Part shown: piece after piece, positions 43,053 through 53,456 of the stretch
Numbering within the stretch: the first letter of the stretch is position 1
How the letters are laid out: every line of letters begins with the position of its first letter
Source: Diplolepis rosae
Taxonomy: Eukaryota; Arthropoda; Insecta; Hymenoptera; Diplolepididae
Direction: 5' to 3'
Assembly: GCA_030998225.1 (NCBI GenBank)
Contig: JAPYXD010000714.1
Span: 2,976,001 to 3,040,000 of the forward strand
DNA length: 64,000 nucleotides
Notes under the pieces: generated by a model
What the model was told of the DNA's origin: nothing
The model's input: the letters and a program-made list of their open reading frames with translations, nothing else
Databases searched by the model: none
Translations under genes and position numbers: made by a program

Positions 43053-44835
43053 TGTTACGTCCCGAGCTAAGGCGAGGGTAGGTTGGGAAAATTAGGAAAA
43101 GGGAGGAAAGTTTGCTGATTAAATCAGAGTGGTAAATTCTGATTATTTATATTTTTGTGGGATCGTGGTCACTAGTCAAACCTATGCGGCTCGAGTTGTT
43201 CACAATAGTAACAAATTTGGTTATATTGCAGTGTACAAGCTTTATTAATTAAAAGATAGATATACAATAAGTTTTGAGATGCTTATGTGTATGACTTATA
43301 CTACTTCTCAGGATGAGAAGGCAATATTAAGGGTTTTATGCGTTTATGAGTTAGTAATACAGGTTTTGAGATGCCTATATATGTAACTCACGCATTAAAA
43401 GTGTGCGTCTATATAAGTCAATAATACAGGTTTTGAGATGCCTATATATGTGACTTCCGCGTTTAAGTGTGTGCGTCTACAAATTATTAATACAGGTTTT
43501 GAGATGCCTGTATATGTAATTTGTACGTTTTATGCTAATATACTAGGTTTTGAGATGCCTAGGTATACAACTCACGCACTACAATTGGCGTTATAGTTAA
43601 TATAATAAGTTTTGAGATGCTTATATATATAACTTACGCTTTTTCCTTGCTCGAGAAGGCAAGAGAAAGAGTTTTGTCGTATATTTCTCCTTGTTGATAG
43701 CTGGATAACGGCACAATCCTGGCTGGAGTTAAGTAGTTCTAGTCAAGTAGTACAGGAAGCGTATCAGACAATCCAACTTGCTTGCTAAACACTGGTTAAG
43801 TTCGTTTTCTGTAGATTTAACTCTCAGAACTCGACTTAATACGACGATACACGTATTTAACGGCACTTATTAATTCACGACCACCGGACTTGCACCACTT
43901 AAGGACCAGGGATTTTATTTACCAAGTACCGAGGTATTCCTTGTGTAAGATACCGATTTACGAATATCGAAGGGTCAATTCGTGACACCGACAGTATGAA
44001 TTGCGGACGGAGTGATTACCGACGTTAAGATCTTGAAGACTGAACAGCTACTTAGCGAAAAGACAACCTCCAGAGGTAAATCTGGGGTTTATATATTATT
44101 GATTATTCCTATAGTGGGAGAGCATTCATGTTTTCGTGGATCGGCACGTACCTTGCTACTCGATGGATCGGCACGCGTCTGGCAGCAGTGTCATTGACCA
44201 TACTTGCTGACAATCGCGTAAATGCATAAACTTGCGGCGCGTTCCCACACAGGTCATACTATCGGGATCAAAGTTCATTCACGCTCAATGCGGTACATCT
44301 TTCTCTTGTCTTTTCAGCTATGCTACATAATATGTATATGTTGACAGGTCGGTGCAGTTGTACTGAGTTACAAATGCACTGATTCATCTATTATTTTATA
44401 CATTAGTTTTTAATCTTATTTTCTTATAGTATTTATGTAATACATAATCTTCTAGCGTCTATATTTTGAAATATTATTTACGTTATCTTGCGAATCCCCA
44501 ATAATGTGATTGATGTTATTGATTATCCATTATTGGTCCTAGTGTTTGATTATTATTAATAACTATTTAACGACAATAATGAATTTTATTGTTATTTATT
44601 TTGTTAAATGATTATTAATGTTACTTATCTGATTTCCTACATTACCGACGGCAAGGCAGTGTTCTTGGTCTATGCAACTCGACTGCCTTGTCGGTCTCAG
44701 ATAATTTCTGACAGGTGTTTCCTACTATCAGTGTTGTAATGAGGAGACATGTATCAGTTATATCCCTGAGCGTTTACAGAGTTGCCTAGGCACAGGCGAG
44801 AGGAATTAAAATTTTAAAATATCAGGGATGTAACA
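43053..44835 (-). repeat. 5' LTR of element 1
   Basis: 1783 bp. Same ends and internal organisation as 28556-30292. Carries ~46 bp more than the 3' LTR in the segment 43841-43898, plus a few substitutions. The hairpin array is at ~43262-43634 and the U3 stem-loop at ~44645-44696. Confidence 0.95.
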
Positions 44836-44839
44836 AATG

Positions 44840-45300
44840 ACCTTGAATCTGACGTGATGGAGGTTAACTGACCCTCTCATCCTAATCAGTGACCTCAAAA
44901 ACCTTTGTATATCCAATCCGTTTCTGGTGTTCCAGAGTAGATAAAATGTTGAACTGTGTAATCGTCATTTACGGGAAGTGTTGATTTTCTTCTTCCATTG
45001 GAAGAAAACGGCGGCTGAAGTGCATCGAGAGCTCCAAGAAGTATTCTTATTATAGTAAGTTTCTTGTTCTTGAAATCATCTATCAACAAACCTAAGCGTC
45101 TTAGCCATTCTTCCTCGTTGCAATTGGGCATTTTATCCCTTTCAATTTTTGTCCATAATTTTCCGGCTGCATTTGGTTTAACTTTTACACTTTCATTTTT
45201 CACCGTTTTTTTTTCACAGTAGAAAAGAGAATGCATTTACGCACGCTGTGTGGGACTCGGCCAAAACAATACCCATTAAACTCAAATCTCCCCTGTTTTC
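44840..45300 (-). CDS. unrecognised ORF, 113 aa
   Basis: Minus-strand frame 45236-44895 encodes a Lys/Asn-rich N-terminus, WLRRLGLLIDDFKNKKL in the middle and a C-terminal VQHFIYSGTPETDWIYKGF. I know no matching family. The immediately preceding sequence (44836-44900) is a TGACCTTGAA/GTGACCTCAAA repeat also present at 28430-28500, the site the LTR element entered. Could be a fragment of a transposon gene. Low confidence that it is expressed. Confidence 0.25.
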
Positions 45301-45303
45301 TCG

Positions 45304-45353
45304 CCAGACAATGACCCCGGAACCGCGTTAGCTTTACTCCAGGGTCATTGTCT
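45304..45353. repeat. short inverted repeat flanking the LINE end
   Basis: CCAGACAATGACCCCGG and CCAGGGTCATTGTCTG form a 13-bp-stem hairpin at the 3' boundary of the LINE fragment. Confidence 0.5.
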
Positions 45354-47391
45354 GTGGGCGCAATCCGCCGAACCTCGGCGCTCTACGTTGTAGCCTGCTT
45401 GGACTCTCTCTTCGCGGTCTCTTCAAGGCTTCCTATTTGGGGCTGCCTCTCGGAACGCCGCGCAACGCATAATTTCCAGAATATGGTAATCCCGGGGCTT
45501 CTCGTCTCCTGCGGTGCACAGGTAGCAACGCGGTTTCCTACAACAGGACGCCGCAGCGTGTCCCTCCTCGCCGCACCTGCAGCAAGACTTGCTGCGATCC
45601 GGCCCCCGGCAGTCCGCAGCCATGTGTCCAAAACCCAGGCAGCGGCAATCAGGCCCCCGAAGCTCCAATGTATTTCGCTCTAACTAAGTTGTGTGGACGT
45701 AGTTCAAATCGTGAAGTTCGATTGCGCCACCTCCGCCACTTACATGGTTAAGCCTTACCGTCACTGATATATGTCAGTGCATTTGCATTGATTTGTGTAT
45801 GCAAATGTTTTGTGGTTTACGGCGTAGTTTTGTGTGGATTGTGGTTTTTTATGTGAATTTTGAAGCAAATGATTATTCAAAGAGTATACAGAAGCTGTGT
45901 TTTCCAATTTTTCTTGAATTAATGTGCAATGAAAACCAAATTACAAATAGGATTGTAAAATTACTACGTGTCACGTGTTGTTTCATTTGGTTTTCATTGA
46001 ACAGAAATTCAAATAAAATGCACTTACTTAAAAAAAAATTGGAAAACACAGCTTCTGTATACTCTTTGAATAATCATTTGTTTCAAAATTCACATAAAAA
46101 ACCACAATCCACACAAAATTACGCCGTAAAGCACGAAACGTTTGCATACACAAATCAACGCAAATGCACTGACATATATCAGTGACGGGAAGACTTCACA
46201 ATGTAAGTGGTGGAGGTGGCGCCATCGAACTTCACGATTTGAACTACGTACCCAGAACTTAGTTACAGCGAAATACATTGGAGCTCGGGGGGCCTGGCGG
46301 CAACACCTACTAATCTCCGTTTTCTTTCGGACTCTACAGGAGACCCCCCCGATCTTCATGTGGGTCGCCTTCAGTTAAGTCAGGGCACGCGCTTCCTCAA
46401 GTTCGACGAAGGCCTTCCGAGTGCCTCTGAAGGACTTCTTCGTCAGGAATACCTTTACCTCCGAAGACGGTTCCTCCCGTAGGTAACTCCGGACTGTTTG
46501 TGCTACTTCTTCCTCCACAATGGGATCGACGTCCAATATCTCCACCTCGACTGTAGGGACGAGATGGCGGACTGATCCAGACTCATCGACTACGCCGCGG
46601 AAAGCAGAGTCAAGTCTCCCTCTATCCTCCGCTGCGCATTTCACTTCGACCAGGAGATCTTCCGTCCTGGTCTTACGGATGCCAGCAATCCTGACCCCTA
46701 GCTACTCTGGGTTTACGCGGCTCTTCAGATTCTTCAGAATTGCTACGTAGGAAACCCCCTCCGCGGGTTTTATGATAACCGCTTCAGAGCGGGCCTTTTG
46801 TGGCCGCTCTGTTTTCTTCGACGCCGGCTTTGATTTCTTCTTCTTCCAAAGGAACCTCAACCCACTTCTCTGGTTGCTGAGATGTCCTAGGCCTCTTCTC
46901 CACCGGCTTCTTGGCAGCCCTCACCTTTGGGCTGACCGTCGGCTCCCTCAGCCGCTTACGAGGATCTGGGGTGGACCTTGGCATCGGCTTCGGAGGGTTT
47001 GGGTGCCCTTATCCAGTACAATCTTCTTAGGGGATCTCACCTCCTTAATTTTCTGTACCATCTTGTCCCTAGGATGGCCCTCGAAGTGCTCGATGTAGCA
47101 GTAGTTGCGCTTCATGCTCTCTTTCAGGAGCTGCATCTCCCGCAGAGCCACCGTGAGGCCTTCCCTGATGGGGAGGAACATGTTTTTCTTCGTGCAACAG
47201 AAGTCCTCCATCCTCTTTAAGGTGTCCAGCACCTTTTGCAGACTGTACCAGTCTTTTTCGTTGAGTTGATGCAGCCAGTTAGGATGCTGCCTAGCCTGAG
47301 ATTTCTCGCAGTAACCAGGTACCTTCATCACGTCCAATTCACCTCCAAACAGCTCTTCACACATGCTATTTTTTAAGTTTCCTTTCTCCAT
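45350..47391 (-). pseudogene. LINE ORF1 (R1/I-group gag-like), disrupted
   Basis: Minus-strand frames 47403-46948, 46984-46784, 46644-46375 and 45668-45423 are successive pieces of one ORF1; a plausible ATG is at 47391 (MEKGNLKNS). The first part is helical and charged; then a basic Pro-rich region (KRLREPTVSPK), a DVDPIVEEEVAQ segment, and near the end CCHC knuckles (CRCLGFGHMAADC; CCRCGEEGHAAASC; CYLC) typical of R1/I/jockey-type LINE ORF1 RNA-binding proteins. Frameshifts separate the pieces and a ~640-bp palindrome is inserted between the third and fourth, just before the first knuckle. ORF2 is missing. Confidence 0.8.
45651..46301. mobile_element. ~640-bp fold-back element inserted in LINE ORF1
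   Basis: Almost the whole insert is one inverted repeat centred near 45965. Arms of ~290 bp run from AGGCCCCCGAAGCTCCAATG inward (CATTGGAGCTCGGGGGGCCT at the right end), with TATACAGAAGCTGTGTTTTCC/GGAAAACACAGCTTCTGTATA nearer the centre. Flanks GCGGCAA on both sides are a target duplication of at least 7 bp. The ORF1 frame would rejoin at RCLGFGH. Opposite-strand frames inside it are artefacts of symmetry. Confidence 0.85.
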
Positions 47392-47439
47392 TTTGATTTC
47401 CACGATTTTCCGCGACTGCTTATTTAGATATGTGTTGAA

Positions 47440-48470
47440 ACATTACGACTTTCTGGATTTTAAATTTCTTAATATTTAAATATTTTCAAACTTAATTTTG
47501 GCCTGAATTAGCCAAAAAGTTTACTGAGTATGTCTGGACTGGTAATCGAGAATAGTCTAGATAAGCAGTCCGCAGCTTTATCTTCTTTACCTTTAACGTA
47601 TTGGACTTCATACTTGTATTGTTCTAATCGGAGCCTTCATCTCAGTAGACGTGAGCTTGGGTTATGGGCTTTATGGAGCCAAATAAATGCCTTGTGGTCC
47701 GTCTGAACTGTAAATTTTTTTCCTAGTAGGTATTGACGGAGTCGTTTGAGCGCCCATACAATAGCTAAAAATTCCTTTTCACTAGTAGTATAATTTTCTT
47801 CTGCCTTGTTCAATGTTCTTGATATAAAGAAGCATGGGTGTCCGCCCTGTGACAGTACTGCACCTAGTCCAAGGTTAAATGCATCTGTGGTTAGCACAAA
47901 AGTTACTTGAAATTCAGGAATCGTAGTACTGGTGCTGAGCATAGGGCGTTCTTTAGTTGTTCAAAACTTTCAGTGCATTTAGGTGTCCAGTCGAATATGG
48001 TCTTTTTTGGGTTAGCTTAGTTAGAGGTCTTGCTATACTAAAGAAGTTTTTTATAAATTTCCTATAGTATTCAGTAAAACCCAAGAAAGACTGAATTTCC
48101 TTCATTGTGGTAGGGATTTAAAAATTCTTGACCGCTTCAGTTTTTGATGGATTAGGTTTGACTCCATCCCTGGTGAGTCGGTGGCCTAAATACTGGAGTT
48201 CTGGTCGTAGATACCTGCATTTAGTTGGTTCTAATTTTAGTTCTAATGCCTTTATCCTTTCAAGCACTTTAATCAAATTTTAGTTGTGCTCCTCTAGGGG
48301 TTTTCCTATTATGTCGTCTATGTATGAAAAGCATTCTCTGCCAATTAGACCTCTAAAGGCGTTGTCCATCATTCTTTGGAATGTATCTGGTGAATTTTTT
48401 AGACCGAAAGGCATACGATTGAATTCGTAATGGCCTTGAGGTGTTGAAAATGTAGTATATCCGATATCGT
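47440..48470 (-). pseudogene. Ty3/gypsy RT-RNase H fragment
   Basis: On the minus strand from ~48470: EFNRMPFGLKNSPDTFQRMM, then FSYIDDIIGKPLEEHN (YxDD catalytic box as YIDD), YLGHRLTRDGVKPNPSKT, and an intact-looking RNase H piece at 47942-47637 with LTTDAFNLGLGAVLS, YTTSEKEFLAIVWALKRLRQ and VQTDHKAFIWL. Frames are broken several times by stops and indels. It ends abruptly at 48470, where another sequence begins. No LTRs. It is not the same lineage as element 1, whose pol lacks this RNase H. Confidence 0.85.
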
Positions 48471-49225
48471 TTACGATGTCGTAAATGATACCGATTACGA
48501 CCTTTTTTTTATTAAATAAGACAAAATATTTTATTATTGTTACAATTCAAATCTATTTTACTGTATGAAAGGAATATGAAGCCAATATAAATTAATAAAA
48601 ACATATTATATGTGTGTATTTAATTTCGAACGATTGTGAATATTTGTGTGCCGTTCCGAATTTGCACTCTTCACAGTGTTCCTGAAGCATGCAAAAGTGG
48701 TCCAAAAATGGATCCAAAATCCGCTAACGTAGAAAGTTTCTACATCATTTGTAGATGAAAAAAATGAAAAATTGAAAATCCTAAGTGATCGGTTTCGAAA
48801 GTTACGGACGTTTTTGTATTTACGCTATGCGCGCTCATGAAGTGCTATAAGTAGAGCTTTCGAGGCCACATGTGCAATCCGTTTTTTAACTATAAATCAA
48901 GTAAATTGAGCTGTTATTCAGTATTTATTGTTAATTATAGTATTTTTTCAACAATTTATTGTTATGTTGATAAATTATTTACTTGGCTTAATGAACAATC
49001 CAAAACTTGAAAGGTTTAATCTTCCATTTATCTCAAAATGCGTCAGCTAATTTTTATAGAGTTCTTTTTTTTTTCTAAATATATGCCAATTTTCAGCTTC
49101 TATTTATACCGCTGGGTGGCGCATGCTAATCTGTGAGAGGAAAATTCATGTTGAAGTAACATATATACCGAAGAAAAATCCACAAAACCTCTTTGAGTTG
49201 CATTTTTGAAACTTATGTTTTAAAA

Positions 49226-51244
49226 ATGACTCCGCCGTGTTCTCATCAGGATAATAGAAAAAAAGTATGTGGCCCCTGTGGTCGAAAAATTATCTTTGGC
49301 AAAATTAAGCCAGACAAATTTTTAATAAGTCAATCTACTGAAAGACTTATAAAAAAGTCCAAAGGGCACATTAAAGTTGAGAAAGGCAGAGGGAAATTTA
49401 GAGATATAAATAAAGAAATTGATATTTCTACTGGCTTTTATGAATCACACAAACTAGAGAAGCTTTCATTGAATAAAAGTAGTGATTCTGTTGATCTTAA
49501 TAAATATTGCAGCAAGTGTTATCAAGAAATAAAAAGAGGTAAAACTCATACTTGCAAAAATCTTAGGGATAATATAATAAGCTTGGTTGAGAAACTCCCA
49601 GAAAAAGTACAACAGCAAATTGCCACGCATGTTATTAAAAACAATCTAGAATCTCAACCTGATCTAAATGGCAGACGAGTCAATGTCGACTTGAACTTAA
49701 GTACTGCTGGGCAAAGTACAAGGATCACAGTAAATAAGATTGATAAGACAGTGTTCTTCGATGAAGATAAATTAGATAATTTTCGAGTCCAACTAGCAGC
49801 TTCACAAAGAGAAATGAAAAAAATTACAAATTTCATAAGGTGTAATGTGGGTAGAATGTCTATTCCAAAAAACTACAGAGAGCATATGTCAAAAAAGTCT
49901 AAAGAATTAAAAGATGTTTACAAATCAGGTGTACATGAATTTGATTGTGAAAGCGGAACAGACGCAGAAAAGCAATCACGCCCTGTTGTCTATGCCAACG
50001 CAGAAGAACTTTTAGACAAAGTTATCGAAAGTAGAGGATTAGTGGGCAATTTTTGTATCAAAGCTATGGCTGATGGTGGACAAAATTTTTTCAAAATTAG
50101 TTTATGTATTATGCCTGCTAGTTATTCACCTAAAAATGAAGAAAGTTCCATGCAAGAAAATTGTTATGACGAAAGTGATCCAGAAGATTCAGTTGATTTC
50201 AATTGTCCCAAAAAAAGAACGCTGTACTCTGAGGGAGGTCGCTTAAGCAAAAAAGGTAAGCTATCAAGTGTCAATAAGTTGATATTGTTGTGTGTGGTTC
50301 CTGGAATCAAAGAAACTCACGCAAATATTCAGCTTTTATTTGATTTGACTAAACTTAATGATATCCCCTTTAAATTTGTTGCAGACTTTAAGCTTTTGCT
50401 GATTGTAAATGGTCAACAAACTGCAACTTCGTCATATCCTTGTCCGTACTGCTTCGTCTCTCTAAATGAATTGAGACGCAAATCGACTCCAGATACAAGT
50501 TTGAATGGCAACACTACTTCAAATGAATCTGATGAACTGGAAGTCGCAAATGCTACGAAGTTAAAAACATTTGGCGATTTAAGAAGAGATTTCGATAGAT
50601 ATCAACTTTTAAGAAATCAAGGAGAAGAAAAGGAATGTAGTAGGATGTGTCACAGCACAATTAATCCTCCCATTTTTGATGAAAAAGATGATGTTTGTGT
50701 TTTGGAGAAATGTGTTATACCTGAATTACATGTCCTGCAAGGCTTCGTAAACCACTTATTTTGGCAAGGTTTGGTTTCCCTTTTAGGCTTAGAAAAAGCT
50801 CTATTATGGCCACACAAACTCAATCTTATTTCAAAAAATTATCATGGCGATGCTTTTGAGGGCAATGCGTGTAGGAAGCTTGTGAAAGAGTCTGATAGAC
50901 TCAAAGATATTGAAATATGTGGAGAGGTAGGTATTTTTAAAATTTTACCTTTTATTGCAGCTTTTAAAGCTATGGACAAGGTGGTAAACTGTTGTTTCAC
51001 CTCTGGAAAAGTAGGATCTTCACTTGATGATTATATTGAAGAATTAAAACAAGCTTTGGAAAGTATTGAACAGCTTTCAGAGACATTAAAAATTCATGTT
51101 ATTCTTTCACACGTAAAAGAAGGTTTTAAGTTTATTGAAAACAATAATGGCTTAGGTTTTTGGTCAGAGCAGAGTGGTGAGTCAATTCATCGTGACTTCT
51201 TAAAGTTTTGGGAACGTTACAAAGTAAATGGTTATCACCGTTAA
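49226..51244 (+). CDS. transposase-like protein, 672 aa, family unplaced
   Basis: Single uninterrupted ORF from ATG 49226 (frame open from 49193 without ATG). N-terminal Cys pairs CGPCGRK and CSKCYQEIKRGKTHTC look like zinc fingers for DNA binding. Candidate acidic catalytic positions lie in MADGGQNFFKIS (about residue 282), KFVADFKLLL (about 383), and Glu in WSEQSGESIHRDFLKFW (about 650). In between is a conserved-looking Cys motif SSYPCPYC and GFVNHLF. I have seen this layout as uncharacterised proteins in Hydra and aphids (memory, not checked). Its TIR context makes transposase the best reading. No frameshift: the most intact mobile-element gene in the window. Confidence 0.75.
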   Translation: MTPPCSHQDNRKKVCGPCGRKIIFGKIKPDKFLISQSTERLIKKSKGHIKVEKGRGKFRDINKEIDISTGFYESHKLEKLSLNKSSDSVDLNKYCSKCYQEIKRGKTHTCKNLRDNIISLVEKLPEKVQQQIATHVIKNNLESQPDLNGRRVNVDLNLSTAGQSTRITVNKIDKTVFFDEDKLDNFRVQLAASQREMKKITNFIRCNVGRMSIPKNYREHMSKKSKELKDVYKSGVHEFDCESGTDAEKQSRPVVYANAEELLDKVIESRGLVGNFCIKAMADGGQNFFKISLCIMPASYSPKNEESSMQENCYDESDPEDSVDFNCPKKRTLYSEGGRLSKKGKLSSVNKLILLCVVPGIKETHANIQLLFDLTKLNDIPFKFVADFKLLLIVNGQQTATSSYPCPYCFVSLNELRRKSTPDTSLNGNTTSNESDELEVANATKLKTFGDLRRDFDRYQLLRNQGEEKECSRMCHSTINPPIFDEKDDVCVLEKCVIPELHVLQGFVNHLFWQGLVSLLGLEKALLWPHKLNLISKNYHGDAFEGNACRKLVKESDRLKDIEICGEVGIFKILPFIAAFKAMDKVVNCCFTSGKVGSSLDDYIEELKQALESIEQLSETLKIHVILSHVKEGFKFIENNNGLGFWSEQSGESIHRDFLKFWERYKVNGYHR

Positions 51245-51674
51245 ACTTATTTACCAAATCTACTAAAAGCTGTAGTTGAATTTTCATCACTGCATCTTTA
51301 ACTATTAATTACAAATATTTAAAGAAAACTCTATTACTCGTTCCATTGTTGTTAAAGAAAAAATTATCAAAAGCTCTATTGTCAACTTACGTTTATACAA
51401 AATATAAAAAAAAAAAATTAAAAAGAAAAAAAAAAGAAAAAAAAACAAAAAAGGGATCAGGTAACCACTACGTCCTCGTCGTTGATCCTGGGTCGCGCTA
51501 AAAGTGGGTTCAGTACGTTAATTCTGAAATTATTATTTCAAAATTTATTTCAGCCAATTTTTTAATTACTCAATTTGTTGTTGCGAAGTTTGTTAAAAAC
51601 GAAAACAATTTTTTTTATAGTAAAACATTAATTGATCTAAAAAAAATTGTTTATGCATCGTAAGAACGACACTT
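51245..51674. other. 3' untranslated part of the transposon
   Basis: Contains an A-rich tract (51403-51450), no ORF. Confidence 0.5.
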
Positions 51675-52265
51675 AAGTCTTGGATTGTTCACTAAGCCAA
51701 GTTAATAATTTATTAACATAACAATAAATTGTTGAAAAAATACTATAATTAACAATAAATACTGAATAAAGGCTCAATTTACTTGATTGATAGTTAAAAC
51801 TGATTGCACATGTGGCCTCGAAAGCTCTACTTATAGCACTTCATGAGCGTGCATAGCGTAAATACAAAAACGTCCGTAACTTTCGAAACCGATCACTTAG
51901 GATTTTCAATTTTTCATTTTTTTCATCTACAAATGATGTAGAAACTTTCTACGTTAGCGGATTTTGGATCCATTTTTGGACCACTTTTGCATGCTTCAGG
52001 AACACTGTGTCTTATAAAATAAATTTAAATTTTAACAATAATAAAATATTTTGTCTTATTTCATTCTGAACCGGTTTCACCAATGGCATGTAGCTTGATG
52101 TAGCTCAGAAAGAGTATACAACAATGACGGAACTCATACGAAGCCGTTCCCCTTGCCGCACCCCATCTGCTTCCGACAACTAGCGCCGCGTATATCCCTG
52201 CACCTGATCTACCCTACGAGGACACCCAATACATTAGAGGTTGACCTGCCCTGACGAGGACTGCC

Positions 52266-53456
52266 TGGAAAGTATCAGGCCTACCTTTATATATCCGCGC
52301 CATAGTGTCCGAGTGACCTCTGCGGGGCATGAACGTCAACAGCAAAGCTTCAAGAACCTATCGGTTGCTTACTGACATCTGCCGGACGTATAGTTCATGC
52401 GCAGCGTGTCTTTGTCTACAAAGCTATTTTTGAGTTCGGCGGGTTTTGTGATTGTTAAAAATGACTGAAATACAAGATCAACGAATTTGCATCAAATTTC
52501 GTTTTCAACTCGGAAAAACGAGTTCAGAAACTATTCAGATAATGCAGAAGGCCTTTGAGAATGAGTTGATAGAGATTCTCGTTCTGGCCGACCATCGACG
52601 ACAAAAACATTGGATAATATTGAGCGGGTCCGACTTGCGATCGAACAAGATCGTTGTATGACCTCGCGGGAACTAGAAGAAGACCTTGGAATACCAAAAA
52701 CTATAATTCGGGAAATTCTAACCTCAAATTTACAAATTTAGAATTTAGAATCAGGACAACTTAGAAATGGTCAATAACGATGATACTGTGCTTAAAAAGG
52801 TTATTACTGGTCATGAATCATGGGTTTATGGTTACGATCCTGAAACTAAACAACGGTTTTCACAGTTGAGGCGTCCAGACGAGCCATGGCCGAAAAAAGC
52901 ACGTCAAAGTCGGAGCAATGTGAAGTCAATGTTGATTGTTTTTTTCGATTATGAAGGTGTTGTGCACTACGAATATGCACCGACAGGTCAGACAATCAAT
53001 AAAGAATATTACGTTCAAAAGTTTAAACGTTTGCGTGAAGCAGTGAGAAGAAAACGGCCGCACTTTTGGTCAAGTGGTGGCTGGCTTCTCCATCACGAAA
53101 ATGCGCCAGCGCATTCATCGAATCTTGTGCAGCAGTTTCTGAGTAAACACAGTATCTCATTGCTTCGACAACCCCCGTACAGTCCTGACATAGCCCCCTG
53201 TGACTTTTGTTTCTTCCAAAACTCAAAAAATCACTCAAAGGACAGCGATTCGATGACAAAACGACGGTTGAAAATAATGCGACGAGCGTACTGAAGGCCA
53301 TCCCTAGAAGTGAGTTCCAGGACTGTTTCAAGAATTGGAAACATCGCTGGAACCGTATTATTCAATCAAGTGGGGATTACTTTGAAGGATGCCACCCGCC
53401 TATGATGACGAATAACGCCAGTGAGGAGATATAAAGGTAGACCCGATACTTTTTGC
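52266..53456 (+). mobile_element. mariner transposon, inactive
   Basis: Terminal repeats AAAGTATCAGGCCTACCTTT (52267) and AAAGGTAGACCCGATACTTT (53433-53453) are inverted and enclose ~1.19 kb, the usual mariner length. It contains a broken transposase gene. Confidence 0.85.
52452..53430 (+). pseudogene. mariner transposase, catalytic Asp replaced
   Basis: N-terminus TEIQDQRICIKFRFQLGKT gives the helix-turn-helix start of mariner transposases; frames break between 52530 and 52767. The catalytic part (52767-53294) has VITGHESWVYGYDP where active proteins have T-G-D-E, then LLHHENAPAHSSNL where H-D-N-A-P-x-H is expected, and YSPDIAPCDFCFF with the third Asp. Thus two of three catalytic Asp residues (DD34D) have changed to His and Glu. 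A further frame change near 53215-53290 separates the C-terminus (FQDCFKNWKHRWNRI). Dead copy. Confidence 0.9.

Larger units (their letters stand above)
28556..44835 (-). mobile_element. 16.3-kb env-bearing Ty3/gypsy LTR retroelement (element 1)
   Basis: Bounded by near-identical direct LTRs (28556-30292 and 43053-44835), with AATG duplicated at 28552-28555 and 44836-44839. All retroviral genes are on the minus strand, so the right LTR is the 5' LTR. Order in the sense direction: 5' LTR, tRNA-Leu-like primer site, ~2-kb leader with repeats, gag, pro-RT, integrase, dsRNA-binding accessory gene, env, an antisense gene on the opposite strand, polypurine tract, 3' LTR. Frameshifts in pol and env and absence of an RNase H motif make this copy defective, although LTR similarity points to a young insertion. 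It is errantivirus-like (env-bearing, gag without a zinc knuckle). Exact clade not placed. Confidence 0.93.
48672..52009 (+). mobile_element. complete DNA transposon with ~335-bp TIRs and 4-bp target duplication
   Basis: Left end CACAGTGTTCCTGAAGCATG and right end CATGCTTCAGGAACACTGTG are exact inverses. The similarity runs on for ~335 bp (48672-49007 and 51675-52009) at high identity. TCTT lies at 48668-48671 and 52010-52013, a 4-bp target duplication. One large ORF fills the interior. Long TIRs with a 4-bp duplication recall the Sola group, but that is a guess. A further inverted pair just outside (48512-48561 and 52018-52068, AATAAGACAAAATATTTTAT) suggests insertion into an older palindrome or a composite end. 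Confidence 0.85.

Noticed and set aside
28556..44835. Intact, infectious provirus
   Set aside because: Frame breaks in pol and env and no RNase H motif in this copy.
45348..45683. Plus-strand ORF over the LINE zinc knuckles
   Set aside because: Shadow of the minus-strand ORF1, which has clear CCHC motifs.
45793..46378. ORFs of 130 and 78 aa in the palindrome
   Set aside because: They lie in inverted arms and mirror each other; typical of fold-back DNA.
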